A stretch of 64,000 nucleotides of DNA, taken from DATJGR01 sp963812255 (GTDB taxonomy: Bacteria > Pseudomonadota > Gammaproteobacteria > Pseudomonadales > Azotimanducaceae). Of this stretch, positions 31,444 through 39,725 are shown piece by piece; the stretch's first letter is position 1, and each line of letters opens with the position of its first letter. The position numbers and the translations under genes are program-made. The notes under the pieces were generated by a model that was not told the DNA's origin, made no database searches, and saw nothing but the letters and a program-made list of their open reading frames with translations. The stretch covers positions 107,110-171,109 of the forward strand of contig CAWEUM010000007.1 of the NCBI GenBank assembly GCA_963812255.1, in the 5' to 3' direction.

Positions 31444-31914
31444 CTACCCAAGCGTCAGGGCCAACACGCGCGCGTCTTCGTTTCCCAATTCCGCCGGATA
31501 ATAGTCTCTGCGCAGGCCGATCTCGACAAATCCGAGCGATGCATACAATGCGCCGGCGATCCGATTCGACGGACGCACTTCCAGATAGACGACACGAGCA
31601 CCCCGGCGCGCCGCGCGGTCGAGCATGTGCACGACGATCTGCCGTCCGAGTCCCTGACCTTGCTCATCACGCCGCACGCAAACGTTGAGCAAATGCGCCT
31701 CTTCCGCGCCGATCGACAGCACGCCATGGCCGATCACATCCCCTTCGCGGACAGCGACCCAGCACTCGTGGCGGGACTTCAGACAGTCGGCGAACACACC
31801 GCGCGTCCAGGGAAACGCATAGCTGCGCAGTTCGTTTTCGACCACACGATCCAGGTCGCTCGCGTCCATCGGCCGGAACGTCAGCTGGGGTCGTGGGCTG
31901 ATACGCTGAGCCAT
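31444..31914 (-). CDS. rimI: Ribosomal protein S18 alanine N-acetyltransferase
   Basis: The 156-residue GNAT-family acetyltransferase starts at ATG 31914, inside the 3' end of the HolD-like gene (34-bp overlap). The acetyl-CoA-binding loop RRDEQGQGLGRQIVVHML and the LEVRPSNRIAGALYASLGF motif are typical of RimI, which acetylates the N-terminal alanine of S18. The holD-rimI order is the same as in E. coli, supporting both calls. Confidence 0.9.
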   Translation of the reverse strand: MAQRISPRPQLTFRPMDASDLDRVVENELRSYAFPWTRGVFADCLKSRHECWVAVREGDVIGHGVLSIGAEEAHLLNVCVRRDEQGQGLGRQIVVHMLDRAARRGARVVYLEVRPSNRIAGALYASLGFVEIGLRRDYYPAELGNEDARVLALTLG

Positions 31915-32495
31915 AGTCGCTTCTTCCCCAATGGATCGGCACGCAATGCGCTCGCGTCGGGCAAACGAAGCAGCCGTGGCGTTTCGATGTCCGCATCCGC
32001 GTCGAGCAGCACCTGTGCGTCGTTCCCCAGCAGCAGCACCCAGCGTGCCGACGTGCGATCGATCTGCCCTCGCAGAAACCCGCGATACGCATTGCGCGCC
32101 GCAGCCGCCGAGGAGTCTCCGGTTCGCGTTTGCGGCCACCGGAAGTGAGTCCGCTTCAGGTCGCCGGACGCGCCGCCAACCGCCAGCGCGATGTCGCGCG
32201 CCAGACGTTGATCGTGCGGGCTCGCGAAGCGACCGATGACGATAGCGCCCGGAGCCGCCAGGCAATCGAGGGCAACACGAAGTACCGTCGATTTGCCGGC
32301 ACCTTGCGGCGCCGGCTCGACCGCGGGCAGCGCTGGAATGGGCCGAACCTTCGCAGCTTCCGGGTCAGCCTCTGGCTCCGGTTCCGCCACAACCGCTGAC
32401 GGTTCCACCGAGCTGCGACGGATCCATACGTCGATACCCATCTCCGCGAGAATGTGCCGTTGCCGAGCCGACAGAGGGATCGATACCGTGGTCAT
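31881..32495 (-). CDS. holD: HolD-like DNA polymerase III psi subunit candidate
   Basis: The 204-residue protein begins with LSARQRHILAEMGIDVWIRR, similar to the N-terminal part of psi that binds chi. A Pro/Glu-rich linker follows, then a domain (about 65-200) ending in LPDASALRADPLGKKRLWL, also reminiscent of psi. It is longer than E. coli psi (137 residues). Psi binds HolC, whose gene is also in this window (8274-8741). Its position upstream of and overlapping rimI is the classical one. Psi is a poorly conserved family, so the call leans on this context. Confidence 0.68.
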   Translation of the reverse strand: MTTVSIPLSARQRHILAEMGIDVWIRRSSVEPSAVVAEPEPEADPEAAKVRPIPALPAVEPAPQGAGKSTVLRVALDCLAAPGAIVIGRFASPHDQRLARDIALAVGGASGDLKRTHFRWPQTRTGDSSAAAARNAYRGFLRGQIDRTSARWVLLLGNDAQVLLDADADIETPRLLRLPDASALRADPLGKKRLWLSVSAHDPS

Positions 32496-32609
32496 CGCCG
32501 CATTCTACCGAAGCGGCGCGCCAAACCCAGTATGGCTCGGCGCAGCGTGTTCTTCTCCAAATGTTGCATTCCCGGTATCGTAAGCGCCCGCTCGCCCTGA
32601 AAACCGCGA

Positions 32610-33695
32610 ATGAAATACCACACCGACGACGTCCGCATCACCGGGATGGAAGAAGTGCTGCCACCGGAGGCGCTGATCGAGACGCTGCCGGTATCGGATG
32701 CCGCGTCGCAGGTCGTATTCACCCATCGCCATGAAATCGGCGACATCATCCATGGCCTCGATTCACGACTGATCGTCGTCATCGGCCCATGCTCCATTCA
32801 CGATCCGGATGCGGCGCTCGAGTATGCCGATCGCCTGGCCGAACAGGCGAGCACGTATCGCGATACATTGAAGATCGTCATGCGCGTGTACTTCGAGAAG
32901 CCGCGCACCACGGTTGGCTGGAAAGGTCTGATCAACGATCCTCATTTGAACAACTCGTATGACATCAACCTGGGATTGAAGACTGCCCGAGGGCTGCTGC
33001 GCGCGTTGATCGACAAGGGCGTTGCCACCGGCACCGAATATCTCGACCCGATCTCGCCACAGTATTTTGGCGACCTGGTGTGTTGGGGTGCGATCGGCGC
33101 GCGTACGACCGAAAGCCAGATCCATCGACAACTTGCGTCGGGCCTGTCGTGTCCGATCGGTTTCAAGAACAGTACCGACGGATCGGTCCAGGTGGCCATC
33201 GATGCGGTCAAATCGGCGCATCACTCACACATCTTTCTGTCGGTCACGAAGCAGGGGCGTTCCGCGATCTTCTCGACATCGGGCAACGACGACTGTCACA
33301 TCATCCTGCGCGGTGGCGGTGACAAACCCAATTTCGATGGCGCATCTGTGCGGCACGCGGCACGTGCGCTCGAAGCCGCCAGACTGACACCAAAGCTGAT
33401 GATCGACATGAGCCACGCAAACAGCCGCAAGCAATATCAGCAACAGCTGGAGGTCAATGCAGATATCTGCCGTCAGCTCCACAGCGGCGAGACGCGCATC
33501 ATGGGCGTCATGATCGAGAGCAATCTCGTCGAGGGGCGCCAGGAGATCGGCAGTGGCGCGCAACTGACTTACGGCCAGAGCGTCACCGATGCGTGCATAG
33601 GATGGGACGATTCGGTTGCCTGCCTAGATCAACTCGCCAATGCCGTCGCGCGTCGTAACCCCAGCACGCACACGGGCAGCGATCAGGCCTCCTGA
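32610..33695 (+). CDS. 3-deoxy-7-phosphoheptulonate synthase, class I (AroF/G/H type)
   Basis: The 361-residue enzyme condenses erythrose-4-phosphate with phosphoenolpyruvate, the first step of the shikimate pathway. Conserved elements include VVIGPCSIHDPDAALEYA, RVYFEKPRTTVGWKGLINDP, the active-site region PIGFKNSTDGSVQVAIDA, and the C-terminal DMSHANSRKQYQQQ with IMGVMIESNL. The N-terminal extension of about 45 residues, where feedback amino acids bind in this class, is present. Which aromatic amino acid regulates it cannot be read, so I give no F/G/H letter. Confidence 0.95.
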   Translation: MKYHTDDVRITGMEEVLPPEALIETLPVSDAASQVVFTHRHEIGDIIHGLDSRLIVVIGPCSIHDPDAALEYADRLAEQASTYRDTLKIVMRVYFEKPRTTVGWKGLINDPHLNNSYDINLGLKTARGLLRALIDKGVATGTEYLDPISPQYFGDLVCWGAIGARTTESQIHRQLASGLSCPIGFKNSTDGSVQVAIDAVKSAHHSHIFLSVTKQGRSAIFSTSGNDDCHIILRGGGDKPNFDGASVRHAARALEAARLTPKLMIDMSHANSRKQYQQQLEVNADICRQLHSGETRIMGVMIESNLVEGRQEIGSGAQLTYGQSVTDACIGWDDSVACLDQLANAVARRNPSTHTGSDQAS

Positions 33696-33717
33696 CGATC
33701 ATCATGAGGTTCGACGA

Positions 33718-34071
33718 TCAGAAGCCGCCGCCGTAGGCCCGATCCACTTGCGCGGCCATGATGAAGTCGTTGCGGTGCAATCCGCCGACCACGTGCGTCC
33801 ACCAGCCAACCGTAACGCGACCCCATTCGGTGAGAATCGCCGGATGATGGTCCTGTGTCTCGGCCAGTGCGCCGATACGATTCGTGAACTCGAGGGCGCC
33901 GGCGAAATCCGCAAACTGAAATTCCCGTTCGAGGCGCTCGATGCCATCGTGCGTGCGGCACCGCCAATCGGGGACACGCTGCAACAGTTCGGGACGCGCC
34001 GAATCAGAGACCCGTTTGGCGCCACGCGTGACACGAACACAATGTTCGTCAGCCAGCAGCGTCGTCGACAT
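33718..34071 (-). CDS. phhB: Pterin-4a-carbinolamine dehydratase
   Basis: The 117-residue protein matches the PCD/DCoH family. VPDWRCRTHDGIERLEREFQ is followed by FTNRIGALAETQDHHPAI, which carries the conserved histidine pair, and then VTVGWWTHVVGGLHRNDF. It dehydrates 4a-hydroxytetrahydrobiopterin during phenylalanine hydroxylation. No phhA is in the window, so the partner hydroxylase would be elsewhere. It overlaps the 3' end of pssA by 23 bases at the end of the ilv-pssA message. Confidence 0.9.
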   Translation of the reverse strand: MSTTLLADEHCVRVTRGAKRVSDSARPELLQRVPDWRCRTHDGIERLEREFQFADFAGALEFTNRIGALAETQDHHPAILTEWGRVTVGWWTHVVGGLHRNDFIMAAQVDRAYGGGF

Positions 34072-34876
34072 CGTCTGTCGATCCCTTGAACAATCGAATC
34101 AGCCACAGCGCCGGACCACTGAACGCGTACAGGATCGTCAGCGTCAACAGCACCCTCGGCGGATACACCAACACGATTGAAAAGGCGAGCACCACTGCGA
34201 CCAGCGCGATGAATGGAACGCGACCGCGCAAGGTCAGCATTTTGGGTGAGAAATAGCGGAAATTGCTGACCATCAACATCGCAGCAGCAGTGGTGACCAA
34301 TGCGATCAGACCCGCCTGCACCACGCCCACGAGTTCACCAACGGGGCGGACGTCCTCCAGCACCCAGATCATCGTCACAACCATGCATGCCGCCGCGGGA
34401 CTCGCGAGCCCGGTAAACGACGCCATGTCGCCCTGCGTGTTGAAGCGCGCGAGCCGCAACGCGGCGCACGCCATGTACAGAAAGGTGACGACCCAGCCCA
34501 GCTGCCCCAGTTGCGACAGCGACCACGTGAACGCGACCAGTGCCGGCGCAACACCGAACGCAACCATGTCCGACAGACTGTCGTACTCCGCGCCGAATGC
34601 GCTCTGAGTGCGCGTAAAACGCGCCACGCGGCCATCCGCCGTATCGAGCAGAACCGCAGCGTAGATCGAAATTGCTGCGGCGACGACGTTGCCGTTCATC
34701 GCGGCGACGATCGCATAAAAGCCGGCAAACAAGGCGCCGGTCGTGATCAGATTCGGAAGCAGGTAGATGCCACGGCGCGACGGGCCATGCGCCTCATCGA
34801 GATCGTCGAGGACCCGTGGCGTTACCGCCCGCAACGGCCGTTTCGGTTCGCTTTCCCGCGATGGATGATCCGTCAA
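34049..34876 (-). CDS. pssA: CDP-diacylglycerol-serine O-phosphatidyltransferase
   Basis: This integral membrane enzyme makes phosphatidylserine. The CDP-alcohol phosphotransferase motif is clear: DTADGRVARFTR, then FGAEYDSLSDMVAFG, with the usual Asp and Gly residues. Seven or eight hydrophobic segments follow. I start at TTG 34876, with GAGG just upstream, giving 275 residues and a 28-base gap to ilvC; an ATG at 34942 inside ilvC is the alternative. The ilvB-ilvH-ilvC-pssA order is also known in Pseudomonas, tying branched-chain synthesis to phospholipid genes in one message. Confidence 0.9.
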   Translation of the reverse strand: MTDHPSRESEPKRPLRAVTPRVLDDLDEAHGPSRRGIYLLPNLITTGALFAGFYAIVAAMNGNVVAAAISIYAAVLLDTADGRVARFTRTQSAFGAEYDSLSDMVAFGVAPALVAFTWSLSQLGQLGWVVTFLYMACAALRLARFNTQGDMASFTGLASPAAACMVVTMIWVLEDVRPVGELVGVVQAGLIALVTTAAAMLMVSNFRYFSPKMLTLRGRVPFIALVAVVLAFSIVLVYPPRVLLTLTILYAFSGPALWLIRLFKGSTDDVDDAAG

Positions 34877-34904
34877 AGCGTTGCCTCGAGAGCCCTGTTG
34901 AGAG

Positions 34905-35924
34905 TCAGTTTTTGTTGCGATCGACCAGGCGTTTCGCAGCAATCCAAGGCATCATCGCGCGCAAACGCTCGCCGACCTGCTCGATCTGATGCGTCTGGCT
35001 GATCCTTCGCATCGCTTTGATGGACGGCGCGCCGGCCTGGTTTTCGGTAACGAATTCACGCGCAAATCTGCCGCTCTGGATTTCATCGAGAATACGCTTC
35101 ATTTCCGCTTTCGTCTGCTCGTTGATGATCCTCGGACCGCGCGTCAAGCCACCGTATTCCGCCGTGTTCGATACTGTGTACCACATGTTCGTGATGCCGC
35201 CTTCATAGAAGAAGTCGACGATCAGTTTGAGTTCGTGAAGACACTCGAAATACGCCATTTCCGGCGCATAGCCTGCCTCGACCAACGTCTCGAACCCTGC
35301 TTGCACCAGTGCCGCCGCGCCGCCGCACAGCACCGCCTGCTCGCCGAAAAGATCGGTTTCTGTTTCCTCACGGAACGACGTCTCGATTACGCCGGCGCGA
35401 CCCGCGCCATTCGCGGATGCATACGACAGCGCCGTTTCCTTCGCCTGCCCGCTCGAATCCTGCGCGATGGCGATCAGGCTCGGCACGCCGCCGCCTTCGA
35501 CGTACGTAGAGCGAACGGTGTGACCCGGACCCTTCGGCGCAATCATGATCACGTCCAAGTCCGCGCGCGGCTCGATCAGCTGAAAGTGGATGTTGAAGCC
35601 GTGACCGAATGCGATCGCGGCACCCTGCTTCAGGTTCGGCTCGATCTGATCGCGATACAACGCCGGCTGAAGCTCGTCCGGCGTCAGGATCATGACGACG
35701 TCCGCATCCTTCACCGCCGCCGGCACCTCGGCGACCTTCAATCCCGCCTGCTCCGCCTTGCGCCACGATGCGGACCCCTTGCGCAGCCCGACGACGAGGT
35801 TCTCGACCCCCGAGTCGCGCAGGTTGTTGGCATGCGCGTGACCCTGGGACCCGTATCCGATAATCGCGACCTTCATGCCCTGAATCAGCGACAGGTCTGC
35901 ATCTTTGTCGTAGTACACCTGCAT
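34905..35924 (-). CDS. ilvC: Ketol-acid reductoisomerase (NADP+)
   Basis: The 339-residue class I enzyme rearranges and reduces acetolactate or acetohydroxybutyrate. VAIIGYGSQGHAHANNLRDS is the NADPH-binding loop, and the arginine and serine of LRKGSASWRKAE bind its phosphate. The metal-binding region includes DLFGEQAVLCGG and the C-terminal ECLHELKLIVDF. The length fits the short bacterial form. It lies 23 bases after ilvH in the ilv operon. Confidence 0.96.
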   Translation of the reverse strand: MQVYYDKDADLSLIQGMKVAIIGYGSQGHAHANNLRDSGVENLVVGLRKGSASWRKAEQAGLKVAEVPAAVKDADVVMILTPDELQPALYRDQIEPNLKQGAAIAFGHGFNIHFQLIEPRADLDVIMIAPKGPGHTVRSTYVEGGGVPSLIAIAQDSSGQAKETALSYASANGAGRAGVIETSFREETETDLFGEQAVLCGGAAALVQAGFETLVEAGYAPEMAYFECLHELKLIVDFFYEGGITNMWYTVSNTAEYGGLTRGPRIINEQTKAEMKRILDEIQSGRFAREFVTENQAGAPSIKAMRRISQTHQIEQVGERLRAMMPWIAAKRLVDRNKN

Positions 35925-35947
35925 GGTATATCCCCTCGAGCGATGTG

Positions 35948-36439
35948 TTAGAGACTCAGAATCTTGTCACCGCGACCGATGCCCGATACGCCGCTGCGCA
36001 CCACCTCCACAATCAGCGACCCGTCGAGCGCCCGTATGAAGCCGTCTAGCTTTCCGGACGGACCGGTCAACTGCACTGTGTAGGTAGAATCGGTCACATC
36101 GATGATCTGGCCCCGGAAAATGTCCGTCGTGCGATTGATCTCGGCGCGCGCCGGACCTTCCGCACGCAGTTTCACCAACATCAGTTCGCGCTCGACATGA
36201 TCGCCATCGGTGATGTCCATAACCTTGACCACCTCGATCAGCTTATTCAACTGCTTGGTGACCTGCTCGATCTTCGAAGCATCACCGTGCGTGGTTACCG
36301 TGAGCCGCGACAGCGTGGCATCTTCCGTCGGCGCAACCGTCAAGGTTTCGATGTTGTAGTTACGCTGTGCGAACAGACCGACGACGCGCGACAATGCGCC
36401 AGCCTCGTTCTCGAGCAGTATCGCAATAATCCGTCGCAT
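35948..36439 (-). CDS. ilvH: Acetolactate synthase small (regulatory) subunit
   Basis: The 163-residue protein has an N-terminal ACT domain (IIAILLENEAGALSRVVGLF, NIETLTVAPTED), which binds valine for feedback inhibition, and a C-terminal domain (about 80-163) that activates the catalytic subunit. The start codon shares its first base with the last base of the ilvB stop (TGATG), so the two subunits are translated together. Length and sequence are standard. Confidence 0.95.
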   Translation of the reverse strand: MRRIIAILLENEAGALSRVVGLFAQRNYNIETLTVAPTEDATLSRLTVTTHGDASKIEQVTKQLNKLIEVVKVMDITDGDHVERELMLVKLRAEGPARAEINRTTDIFRGQIIDVTDSTYTVQLTGPSGKLDGFIRALDGSLIVEVVRSGVSGIGRGDKILSL

Positions 36440-38193
36440 CAGGGTGCCTCCGGACGAGACAGGAACATGTCGCGCATCGAGCCGCCCTTGATCGCCATTG
36501 GATAGACGTGCTCGTCCGGATCGATGTGAACGTCGAGAAACACCAGACGCTGTTTGAGTTTGTCGCCGAAAGCCTCGGTCATCGCCGGCATCAGATCGCC
36601 GACACGATCCACACGCATGCCGACGTGGCCAAACGACTCGACCAACTTCGTGAAGTTCGGCAGCGCGTCGCGATAAGTGCTGTGCGAATGACGTCCGCCG
36701 TACTGCATGTCCTGCCATTGTTTGACCATGCCGAGCGCCGCGTTGTTCAGATTGACGACTTTGATCGGCAACCCATATTGCAGACACGTCGAGAGTTCCT
36801 GCATGTTCATCATGAAGCTGCCTTCGCCGGTCACGCACGCGACGGTTTCATGCGGAAACGCAAACTGGACACCCATCGCCGCAGGCAAGCCGAAGCCCAT
36901 CGTGCCGAGGCCGCCCGAATTGATCCAGCGACGCGGCGCGTCGAACGCGTAGTACTGCGCGGCAAACATCTGATGCTGACCGACATCACTGGTGACGTAC
37001 GCATTTCCGTGCGTCGCGCGAAACAACGCCTGAATGACCTGCTGCGGCAGCGGTACCGCATTCGGATCGGCGTGATCCAGCATATGGTGATTCAAGCCAT
37101 GGGCAGCGCGCCACGCATCGATCTGCTGCCACCAGTCCTGCAATGCCGCAGCATCGGGTAAGCCGTGTTTGGCGAGTTCCTGGTCGAGCATCGGCGCCAT
37201 CTCTTCGAGCACGGCACGCGCCGGACCGACGATGGGGATATCGGCTGCGATGATTTTCGAGATCGATGCCGGATCGACGTCAACGTGGATGATCGTCGCT
37301 TGCGGACAGAACTTCTTCGGATTGTTCGTCACACGGTCGTCGAAGCGCGCGCCAACAGCGAACACCACATCGCATGCATGCATCGCGTTGTTGGCCTCAT
37401 ACGTGCCGTGCATTCCCAGCATGCCGAGGCACTGCCGATCGGATGCGGGGTATGCGCCGAGCCCCATCAGGGTATTCGTCACTGGACAATTCAGCCGTCG
37501 CGCGACCTGCGTCAGCGCTTCAGCCGCGTCGCCCTGAACGACGCCGCCGCCTGCATAGACGATCGGTCGTTTCGCACGCGCAAGTGCTTCGACGGCGCGA
37601 CGTATCTGGCCGGTGTGGCCACGCGTCGCCGGATTGTACGAGCGCAACGAAACCGACTTCGGATACTTGTACGGCGCGGTCACCGCGGGATCCGTCGTGT
37701 CCTTGGGAACGTCGATTACGACCGGTCCCGGGCGACCCGACGTCGCGATATAGAACGCCTTCTTGACGATCAGCGGGATCTCCGCGGCGCTCTTGACGAG
37801 GAAACTGTGCTTCACGACGGGCCGCGAGACGCCGACCATGTCGGTTTCCTGGAACGCATCGGTGCCGATCAGGTCGGTCGGCACCTGACCCGAAATTACA
37901 ACCATCGGGATCGAATCCATATACGCGGTTGCGATGCCGGTGATCGCGTTCGTCGCGCCGGGACCGGAGGTCACCAGCACGACGCCGGGGCGACCGGTCG
38001 CACGCGCATAACCATCGGCCATGTGCGTGGCAGCCTGCTCGTGCCGCACCAGGATGTGCTCCACACGTTGCTGGCGGAAGATCGCATCATATATGTGCAG
38101 CGCGGCGCCGCCCGGATAGCCGAAAATGTAATCCACGCCCTCGTCCTGAAGTGCGCGGATCAGCATGTCGCCGCCGGAAAGATGCTCCGTCAT
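36439..38193 (-). CDS. ilvB: Acetolactate synthase large (catalytic) subunit
   Basis: The 584-residue thiamine-diphosphate enzyme makes acetolactate from pyruvate. The N-terminal catalytic Glu lies in HEQAATHMADGYARATGRPG, and VTSGPGATNAITGIATAYMD follows. The central FAD region and the C-terminal thiamine-diphosphate motif VTGEGSFMMNMQELST are present. I start at ATG 38193, where homology begins (SGGDMLIRALQDEGVDYIFG); the longer frame to 38379 reads through the leader hairpin. It heads the ilvBHC-pssA-phhB message. The leader (38219-38259) contains a strong terminator, which suggests attenuation control. Confidence 0.95.
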   Translation of the reverse strand: MTEHLSGGDMLIRALQDEGVDYIFGYPGGAALHIYDAIFRQQRVEHILVRHEQAATHMADGYARATGRPGVVLVTSGPGATNAITGIATAYMDSIPMVVISGQVPTDLIGTDAFQETDMVGVSRPVVKHSFLVKSAAEIPLIVKKAFYIATSGRPGPVVIDVPKDTTDPAVTAPYKYPKSVSLRSYNPATRGHTGQIRRAVEALARAKRPIVYAGGGVVQGDAAEALTQVARRLNCPVTNTLMGLGAYPASDRQCLGMLGMHGTYEANNAMHACDVVFAVGARFDDRVTNNPKKFCPQATIIHVDVDPASISKIIAADIPIVGPARAVLEEMAPMLDQELAKHGLPDAAALQDWWQQIDAWRAAHGLNHHMLDHADPNAVPLPQQVIQALFRATHGNAYVTSDVGQHQMFAAQYYAFDAPRRWINSGGLGTMGFGLPAAMGVQFAFPHETVACVTGEGSFMMNMQELSTCLQYGLPIKVVNLNNAALGMVKQWQDMQYGGRHSHSTYRDALPNFTKLVESFGHVGMRVDRVGDLMPAMTEAFGDKLKQRLVFLDVHIDPDEHVYPMAIKGGSMRDMFLSRPEAP

Positions 38194-38218
38194 GGGGTCC
38201 TCGGAAATCGTCAAACTC

Positions 38219-38259
38219 AAAAAAGAACAGCGCACGACGTCGCCACGTCGACGCGCTGT
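38219..38259 (-). terminator. Terminator in the ilv operon leader (attenuator candidate)
   Basis: On the minus strand the leader contains ACAGCGC (38259-38253) pairing with GCGCTGT (38233-38227), and inside it a perfect 6-bp stem CGACGT/ACGTCG (38250-38245 with 38240-38235) around a GGCG loop. A run of six T follows at 38224-38219, with TC between the stem and the run. This is an intrinsic terminator only 26 bases before the ilvB start and downstream of a promoter. A terminator inside a leader usually means controlled read-through. Just upstream, GGCCGCGGCC is a further palindrome that might compete. Confidence 0.75.
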
Positions 38260-38292
38260 TTCGGCCGCGGCCGGATGCACCGCGAGCCGGCT

Positions 38293-38321
38293 ATTTTTGT
38301 GCGACGCACGATCCATGTCAA
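38293..38321 (-). promoter_or_regulatory. Promoter of the ilv operon
   Basis: On the minus strand a perfect TTGACA (38321-38316) and AAAAAT (38298-38293) are separated by 17 bases. The -10 box is weak (4 of 6). The start would be near 38286, giving a leader of about 68 bases to the terminator and about 93 bases to ilvB. Confidence 0.5.
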
Positions 38322-38431
38322 TTTGTACATCGGCGACACGGATTGTGCACCACGCCACGAAACGCCGCGCTTCGGACAACGGTCGCCGTGCTATCCTTCA
38401 GGCCAGTTTTGCGAATGGATCTGGACTGCCC

Positions 38432-38929
38432 ATGCGCGTCCGACTGCTTGTTTTTGTGCTATCCCTCCCCGTGCTGATGGGCTCCGAAATCTATCGCTAC
38501 GTCGATGCCAACGGTGTTGTGACGTACGCTCAGCAGCTACCATACGGTGTCAAGGGCGAGCAGATTCACACGGTAGACGGTGCGCCATCGGTGGCGGTTG
38601 TCGCCGTGCCGCCAAAGACCGAAAAGCCTGCCGAACCCGCGCTGTCGCCGCAGCAGCAAGCGATGCTCGACAAACTGAAACAGGCCGAGGTGGCGCGCAA
38701 GGACGAAATTGCGCGGATTCGCGAGGCAAACTGCACCCGCTCCAAGGAAGTACTCGCCAAGCTGTCCAGCGCCGGGCGCATTCGCGTCAAAGACGCGGAT
38801 GGTCAGGAAGTTAAAATGCCGGAAGACGAGCGGCAGTCGCGGATCGCTGAAGCCCAACGCGGGATCGTCGCAAATTGCACCCCCGGCGCAGCGGAGCAAG
38901 CTCCGGCGGTCGCCAACACCAACGGCTGA
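38432..38929 (+). CDS. DUF4124 domain protein, exported
   Basis: The 165-residue protein starts at ATG 38432 with a short signal-like segment (RLLVFVLSLPVLMGS). Then comes EIYRYVDANGVVTYAQQLP, which matches the DUF4124 pattern (W/YRWxDxxGxxxYsD-like), a small envelope domain common in gammaproteobacteria. The rest is Ala/Lys/Glu-rich and helical (SPQQQAMLDKLKQAEVARKD), with two cysteines (NCTRSK and ANCTPG) that could form a disulfide. The function of the family is unknown. It is divergent from the ilv leader and convergent with pgeF. Confidence 0.75.
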   Translation: MRVRLLVFVLSLPVLMGSEIYRYVDANGVVTYAQQLPYGVKGEQIHTVDGAPSVAVVAVPPKTEKPAEPALSPQQQAMLDKLKQAEVARKDEIARIREANCTRSKEVLAKLSSAGRIRVKDADGQEVKMPEDERQSRIAEAQRGIVANCTPGAAEQAPAVANTNG

Positions 38930-38945
38930 GAGATCACGGGGCCGG

Positions 38946-38977
38946 AGTGCTTTTCGTGGGAAGAGCACTCTGACCCT
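38946..38977. repeat. Hairpin plus CTCTGACCCT repeat end
   Basis: AGTGCTTTT (38946-38954) and AAGAGCACT (38961-38969) form a stem with one mismatch around a six-base loop, and CTCTGACCCT (38968-38977) follows. It sits between the convergent DUF4124 and pgeF genes. The last ten bases are identical to 20049-20058, suggesting a member or relic of the same repeat family. It may also help end both transcripts. Confidence 0.5.
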
Positions 38978-38978
38978 T

Positions 38979-39725
38979 TCAGCTCTCGGCCAGCCAGATC
39001 AGGCTCGCCATGCGTCCCGTTTCGCCATCGCGACGGTATGAGTAGAAGCGCGACTCGCGATACGTACAGAATCCCCCGCCATAGATCGCCGTGACACCGA
39101 GCGCGTTGAGCTGCGCGCGCGCAATCGCATATAGATCGGCTTGCCACCTGTTCGCAACATCCGATGGCGTCAGCGCGATGCCGGCCGCCACCGCGGGAAT
39201 GGTCCGCCGCAGCGCTTCATGGACCTCCGAACCGATCTGATAGTGCTGCGGACCGATCGCCGGGCCGAGCCAAACCAATAGATCATCCGCAGGCACCGCG
39301 AGCCGGTTCAGCAGTGCAGGCAGAATCCCTTCCGCCAAACCCCGCCAACCACAATGCGCCGCGGCGACCAACGACCCGGCCCGGTCGCAGATCAGAACCG
39401 GAAGGCAATCTGCGCTCAGAATCGCGCAGGCACGCCCGGTGTTTTGGCACCATGACGCGTCGGCCTGCGGCGGCGCCCGGTAATCGATTCTCGCGTCAAC
39501 GACGTTCGTGGCGTGCTTCTGATCCAGCCAGCAGACACCCGGGGCTCCACATCTGGCGGTCAATCGTGCCCGATTCTCGCTGACGCAGACCACATCATCA
39601 CCACAATGCATCGCGAGATTGAACGAGGCATAGCGGCCGGTGCTGACCCCCCCGCACCGTGTTGTTACGACCGTGCGCACGTTTGCCGGCGCCGGCCACG
39701 CGACCGAGACCGGTTCAGCGCTCAT
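38979..39725 (-). CDS. pgeF: Peptidoglycan editing factor PgeF (YfiH/DUF152 laccase-domain protein)
   Basis: The 248-residue protein has the YfiH metal-site residues: ILSADCLPVLICDR with the conserved Cys, AAHCGWRGLAEGIL with the His and Cys-Gly-Trp-Arg, and GPAIGPQHYQIG. YfiH-type proteins were first called polyphenol oxidases and later shown to act on purine nucleosides and to correct muropeptide errors. It overlaps the 3' end of rluD by 11 bases, the conserved rluD-pgeF pair. Confidence 0.92.
   Translation of the reverse strand: MSAEPVSVAWPAPANVRTVVTTRCGGVSTGRYASFNLAMHCGDDVVCVSENRARLTARCGAPGVCWLDQKHATNVVDARIDYRAPPQADASWCQNTGRACAILSADCLPVLICDRAGSLVAAAHCGWRGLAEGILPALLNRLAVPADDLLVWLGPAIGPQHYQIGSEVHEALRRTIPAVAAGIALTPSDVANRWQADLYAIARAQLNALGVTAIYGGGFCTYRESRFYSYRRDGETGRMASLIWLAES

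Noticed and set aside
38233..38330. Possible Ile/Val/Leu leader peptide before ilvB
   Set aside because: The frame through the leader (DRASHKNSRLAVHP...) has few branched-chain codons and simply stays open into ilvB; no run of regulatory codons is seen.
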